A stretch of DNA of 40,235 bases from Oscillospiraceae bacterium (GTDB taxonomy: Bacteria > Bacillota > Clostridia > Oscillospirales > Oscillospiraceae), in contig JALFTG010000004.1 of the NCBI GenBank assembly GCA_022779345.1, forward strand, positions 1 through 40,235, written 5' to 3'. Below are positions 37,216-40,235 of the stretch, piece after piece (the first letter of the stretch is position 1; each line of letters opens with the position of its first letter). Both the position numbers and the translations under genes were made by a program. The notes under the pieces were generated by a model. That model had not been told where the DNA came from, made no database searches, and worked only from the letters and a program-made list of their open reading frames with translations.

Positions 37216-37920
37216 TTAATCCGCGAAATAGTAGCCCGCGCCCCGGCGGGTCATGATATACTCCGGCTCCGCCGGGTTTTTCTCCAGCTTTTCCCGGAAC
37301 CGGCGCATGGCCACATCCACCGTACGCATCTCGTCCTTGCTGAAATAGTCATACTGCCACACCCGCTGCATCAGCTCCTCCCGGGAAAAGACCTTGCCTG
37401 GTTCTGCGGCCATGAGCTGGAGGATGTTGTACTCCCGCTCGGTCAGCTCGATCTCCTTCCCGTCCCGGTACACCGTGTGCCGGTCGGTGTCGATGGTCAG
37501 GTCCCGCACATGGATGGTGTTGTCGTTCTTCTCCTCCTGTACGGCCATGGGCACGGACACCCGGCGGATGTTGGCCTTCACCCGGGCCAGCAGTTCCCGG
37601 ATGGAAAAGGGCTTGGTGATATAGTCGTCCGCACCGGTCTCCAGGCCGAACACCTTGTCCGTCTCATCCTCCCGGGCGGTGAGCATGATGATGGGCACAT
37701 TGTTCCCCTCATCCCGCAGGGCTTTGCACACCTCAAACCCGTCCATACAGGGCAGCATGATGTCCAGCAGGATGATGTCCGGGTCCTGCTTCCGGGCCAG
37801 GTCCAGGGCCTGCTTCCCGTCATAGGCCTCCAGGGCCTCAAAGCCGTTTTTTTCCAGATTGTATTTCAGAATGTCGACGATGGCTTTTTCATCGTCCACG
37901 ATCAGCACTTTCTTAGCCAT
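37216..37920 (-). CDS. walR: OmpR-family response regulator WalR
   Basis: MAKKVLIVDDEKAIVDILKYNLEKNGFE; LLDIMLPCMDGFEV; C-terminal winged helix YDYFSKDEMRTVDVAMRRFREKLE. Confidence 0.96.
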   Translation of the reverse strand: MAKKVLIVDDEKAIVDILKYNLEKNGFEALEAYDGKQALDLARKQDPDIILLDIMLPCMDGFEVCKALRDEGNNVPIIMLTAREDETDKVFGLETGADDYITKPFSIRELLARVKANIRRVSVPMAVQEEKNDNTIHVRDLTIDTDRHTVYRDGKEIELTEREYNILQLMAAEPGKVFSREELMQRVWQYDYFSKDEMRTVDVAMRRFREKLEKNPAEPEYIMTRRGAGYYFAD

Positions 37921-38458
37921 TGCGTTCCTCCAGCACTCTCGCGGCCTTCAGCACGGCGATGTTGGTCTTGCCGTCCTCCAGTTCGCCCCGCATACACTGC
38001 TCCACCAGTTCTTTCAGCGGATGGCGCTCCACATTCAGATATTCTCCCGCGTCCGGATGTGCTTCATGCTGGTGCAGGCCCAGGGCCAGATAGATGTGCA
38101 GCACCTCCGTGCAGTATCCGGGAGACGCCAGACTGGCGCCCAGGTCGATCAGCTCATCGCACACAAGACCCGTCTCCTCGCTCAGCTCCCGCAGCGCCGC
38201 AGAGCGGGGCTCCTCCCCCGGCTCCAGTTTGCCCGCCGGGGCCTCCAGCAACATCCGGCCGAAGGGATAGCGGAACTGGCGCACCAGATAGGCCATGCCG
38301 TTTTCATCCACGGGCAGCACCGTCACCCCGCCGGGGTGATGGACCACCTCCCGCTTCACCCGCTCCCCGGTATGCAGCGCCGCATTGTCCAGCGTGACCT
38401 CCACGATCACGCCCTTATATTTTGTCTCTCCGTCAATTTTCGTCTCGTAATACTCCAT
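37913..38458 (-). CDS. NUDIX hydrolase (ADP-ribose pyrophosphatase type)
   Basis: APAGKLEPGEEPRSAALRELSEETGL Nudix box; start MEYYETKID at 38458. Confidence 0.93.
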   Translation of the reverse strand: MEYYETKIDGETKYKGVIVEVTLDNAALHTGERVKREVVHHPGGVTVLPVDENGMAYLVRQFRYPFGRMLLEAPAGKLEPGEEPRSAALRELSEETGLVCDELIDLGASLASPGYCTEVLHIYLALGLHQHEAHPDAGEYLNVERHPLKELVEQCMRGELEDGKTNIAVLKAARVLEERNG

Positions 38459-38493
38459 GTTTCCTCCACAAAATATTGCCAAGCCCTCACCCG

Positions 38494-38652
38494 GCTTCGC
38501 AGAATTCGCATCCGCAGATGCGAACAAATCTCAATCCGTTTTTCGCGCAGCTCCGCCGCGTGAAAAACACTTCTCGCGGAGGGAGTGAGCCCCAACGGGG
38601 CGCGCGAGCGAAGCGCAGCCCCTCATTTCAAAGGTCTTTGACCTTTGAAACG
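38494..38652 (+). repeat. Intergenic structured repeat, copy C (full-length form)
   Basis: GCTTCGC (38495-38501)/GCGAAGC (38609-38615) closing stem; hairpins 38506-38525, 38540-38568, 38569-38588, 38590-38602 and terminal 11-bp perfect hairpin 38627-38651. Confidence 0.85.
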
Positions 38653-38753
38653 AATTGATTATATCATACTTTTTCCCGCTTTTCCATATATTTTGCATGG
38701 AAAGCCCCGGATGGACAGCGTATCATGGGGGCAAAAGGCTTTGGAGGTGCGAA

Positions 38754-39242
38754 ATGTCCACAAACAGTATCACGGAATGCGCGGTGGCGATCTATCTGGA
38801 GGGCGCGGACCTGCGGGAACTGGGGCTGCATGTGCCCGTGTCCACGGCGGACGCACGGACCCTGATTGTCAATGCCATGCGCACCAGCGGGCGGCAACCC
38901 TGGGGCCAGATGGAGGTGGAGATGTTTACATACGACGATTCCGTCCTGCTGCTGGCCCGGCCGTCGGACCGGGCGGCGACCTGCTTCCGGTTCGATGACC
39001 TGGAGGATCTGATCGCCGGGGCCGCCTGTCTGCCCGAGGACACCCAGTCCACACTGATCTGGCTGAACGGGAACTATTACCTGTTTCTGGGCGTCCAGGA
39101 AGTGGGACACACCGGGGCGCTGTATGAGTTCGGCCATCCATACCGGTGCTCTGCCGGACAGGCGGCCCATATGGCCGAGCACGGGAAGGTGCTCATGGCA
39201 AACCGGGCGGCGTTTCTGCTGAACCGGTATTTTCACAAATAA
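38754..39242 (+). CDS. MecA-like adaptor protein (divergent, compact)
   Basis: 162 aa; start MSTNSITECAVAIYLEGADLRELGL; C-terminal CFRFDDLEDLIAGAACLPEDTQSTLIWLNGNYYLFLGV resembles the MecA C-terminal domain (F.DFEDVI.L......LY.Y...YYL). Confidence 0.6.
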   Translation: MSTNSITECAVAIYLEGADLRELGLHVPVSTADARTLIVNAMRTSGRQPWGQMEVEMFTYDDSVLLLARPSDRAATCFRFDDLEDLIAGAACLPEDTQSTLIWLNGNYYLFLGVQEVGHTGALYEFGHPYRCSAGQAAHMAEHGKVLMANRAAFLLNRYFHK

Positions 39243-39277
39243 ATTCACAAATTGTTCTTTTAAGGGGTTGACAGGTG

Positions 39278-39286
39278 TGTTATAAT
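39278..39286 (+). promoter_or_regulatory. Extended -10 promoter candidate for smpB
   Basis: TGt-TATAAT (39278-39286), 60 nt upstream of the TTG start. Confidence 0.55.
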
Positions 39287-39346
39287 ACTCCTGCGCCGGT
39301 TGGTAGTCTCTTCCATCCGGCAGACCGTGAGAAGGAGGTGCGCTGT

Positions 39347-39811
39347 TTGTCACCCAGAGCAAAGGGAAAGAAGGAGATCGCGTCCAACCGCAAAGCCTTC
39401 CATGATTACTTCATTCTGGACCGGTACGAGGCCGGCATCGAGCTGAAGGGCACGGAGGTCAAGTCTATCCGGGCCGGAAAGCTGAATCTGAAGGATTCCT
39501 TCTGCACGGTGAAAAACGGCGAGCTGATCCTCCACGGAATGCATGTCTCCCCCTATGACCACGGCAACCGGTTCAATCCTGATCCGGTGCGCCCCCGCCG
39601 CCTGCTCATGCACAAGCGGGAGATTCTGAAGCTGGGTCAGTCCGTCCAGCAGGACGGCAACGCCCTCATTCCCCTGTCCCTGTATTTCAAGGACGGCCGG
39701 GTGAAGGTGGAGGTGGGACTGTGCAAAGGCAAAAAGCTCTACGACAAGCGGGAATCCGAGGCGGAGCGCCAGGCCAAACGCGACATCGACCGGGCTTTGA
39801 AACAGCACTGA
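39347..39811 (+). CDS. smpB: SsrA-binding protein SmpB (probable TTG start)
   Basis: SPRAKGKKEIASNRKAFHDYFILDRYEAGIELKGTEVKSIRAGKLNLKDSF; RBS aaggagg 8 nt upstream of TTG. Confidence 0.96.
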   Translation: MSPRAKGKKEIASNRKAFHDYFILDRYEAGIELKGTEVKSIRAGKLNLKDSFCTVKNGELILHGMHVSPYDHGNRFNPDPVRPRRLLMHKREILKLGQSVQQDGNALIPLSLYFKDGRVKVEVGLCKGKKLYDKRESEAERQAKRDIDRALKQH

Positions 39812-39842
39812 TCCGTATACAAAAGATAAAGGAGAAACAGAT

Positions 39843-40235
39843 ATGTCCAATCCCATCGTAACGATCGAGATGGAAAACGGCGGCGTCATCAAGGCCGAGC
39901 TTTATCCTGAGATCGCTCCCAACACCGTGAATAACTTCATCTCCCTGGTGAACAAGGGCTTTTATGACGGCGTGATCTTCCACCGCGTCATCCCCGGCTT
40001 CATGATCCAGGGCGGCGACCCTCTCGGCCGCGGCACCGGCGGTCCCGGTTACTGCATCAGAGGTGAGTTCTCCGCCAACGGCTTCAAGAACGATCTGAAG
40101 CACTCCGCCGGCGTGCTGTCCATGGCCCGGACCATGGCCCCCAACTCCGCCGGCAGCCAGTTCTTCATCATGCATGAGGATGCTCCCCACCTGGACGGCC
40201 AGTATGCCGCCTTCGGCAAGGTCTTTGAGGGCATG
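39843..40235 (+). CDS. Peptidyl-prolyl cis-trans isomerase, cyclophilin type (3' truncated by window edge)
   Basis: ATG start after aaggagaaacagat; MSNPIVTIEMENGGVIKAELYPEIAPNTVNNFISLVNKGFYDGVIFHRVIPGFMIQGGDPLGRGTGGPGYCI; not in ORF track because no stop lies in the window. Confidence 0.95.
   Translation, partial: MSNPIVTIEMENGGVIKAELYPEIAPNTVNNFISLVNKGFYDGVIFHRVIPGFMIQGGDPLGRGTGGPGYCIRGEFSANGFKNDLKHSAGVLSMARTMAPNSAGSQFFIMHEDAPHLDGQYAAFGKVFEGM

Noticed and set aside
35734-38397. 887-aa plus-strand ORF opposite walK/walR
   Set aside because: Antisense to well-supported genes, no recognisable domain, same His/Gly/Gln-rich artefact pattern.
39268-39286. TTGACA + TATAAT as a canonical promoter for smpB
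   Set aside because: Spacer is only 7 bp, incompatible with sigma-A -35/-10 spacing; extended -10 interpretation preferred.
39687-40190. Minus-strand ORF opposite smpB/cyclophilin
   Set aside because: Opposite strand of a clear plus-strand cyclophilin coding region.

Overview
This 40 kb window looks like a chromosomal housekeeping region of a GC-rich, spore-forming Clostridia-type Firmicute. Oscillospiraceae-like is an inference from gene content only. Left to right it holds: the C-terminal end of a TspO/MBR gene, a VOC/glyoxalase gene and an SDR gene; a minus-strand division/cell-wall (dcw) operon (mraZ-rsmH-ftsL-PBP(PASTA)-murE-mraY-ftsW-murG-murA-ftsQ) followed by ftsZ; divIVA-like-coaD-rsmD-uvrC; ptsH; mutS2-recO-[yqzL micro-ORF]-era-ybeY-phoH-yqfD-yqfC; a ylbJ-like sporulation gene; a short CHR transporter pair; a phosphohexomutase; rlmH-walJ-murA2-yycI-yycH-walK-walR-NUDIX; and a plus-strand MecA-like gene, smpB and a truncated cyclophilin. 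No CRISPR array, transposase, phage module, rRNA or tRNA was recognised. The most unusual signal is a three-copy intergenic repeat (about 561-618, 30702-30863, 38494-38652). Its flanking blocks are conserved, while its hairpin stems differ in sequence but keep pairing, which suggests a structured RNA or a palindromic mobile/REP-like element. Other points of interest: a 34-codon yqzL-like gene absent from the ORF track, MraZ-box-like repeats at the dcw promoter, a divergent compact MecA-like adaptor, a second murA inside the wal locus, missing murD/murF in the dcw cluster, and possible sporulation-sigma promoters between yqfC and ylbJ.
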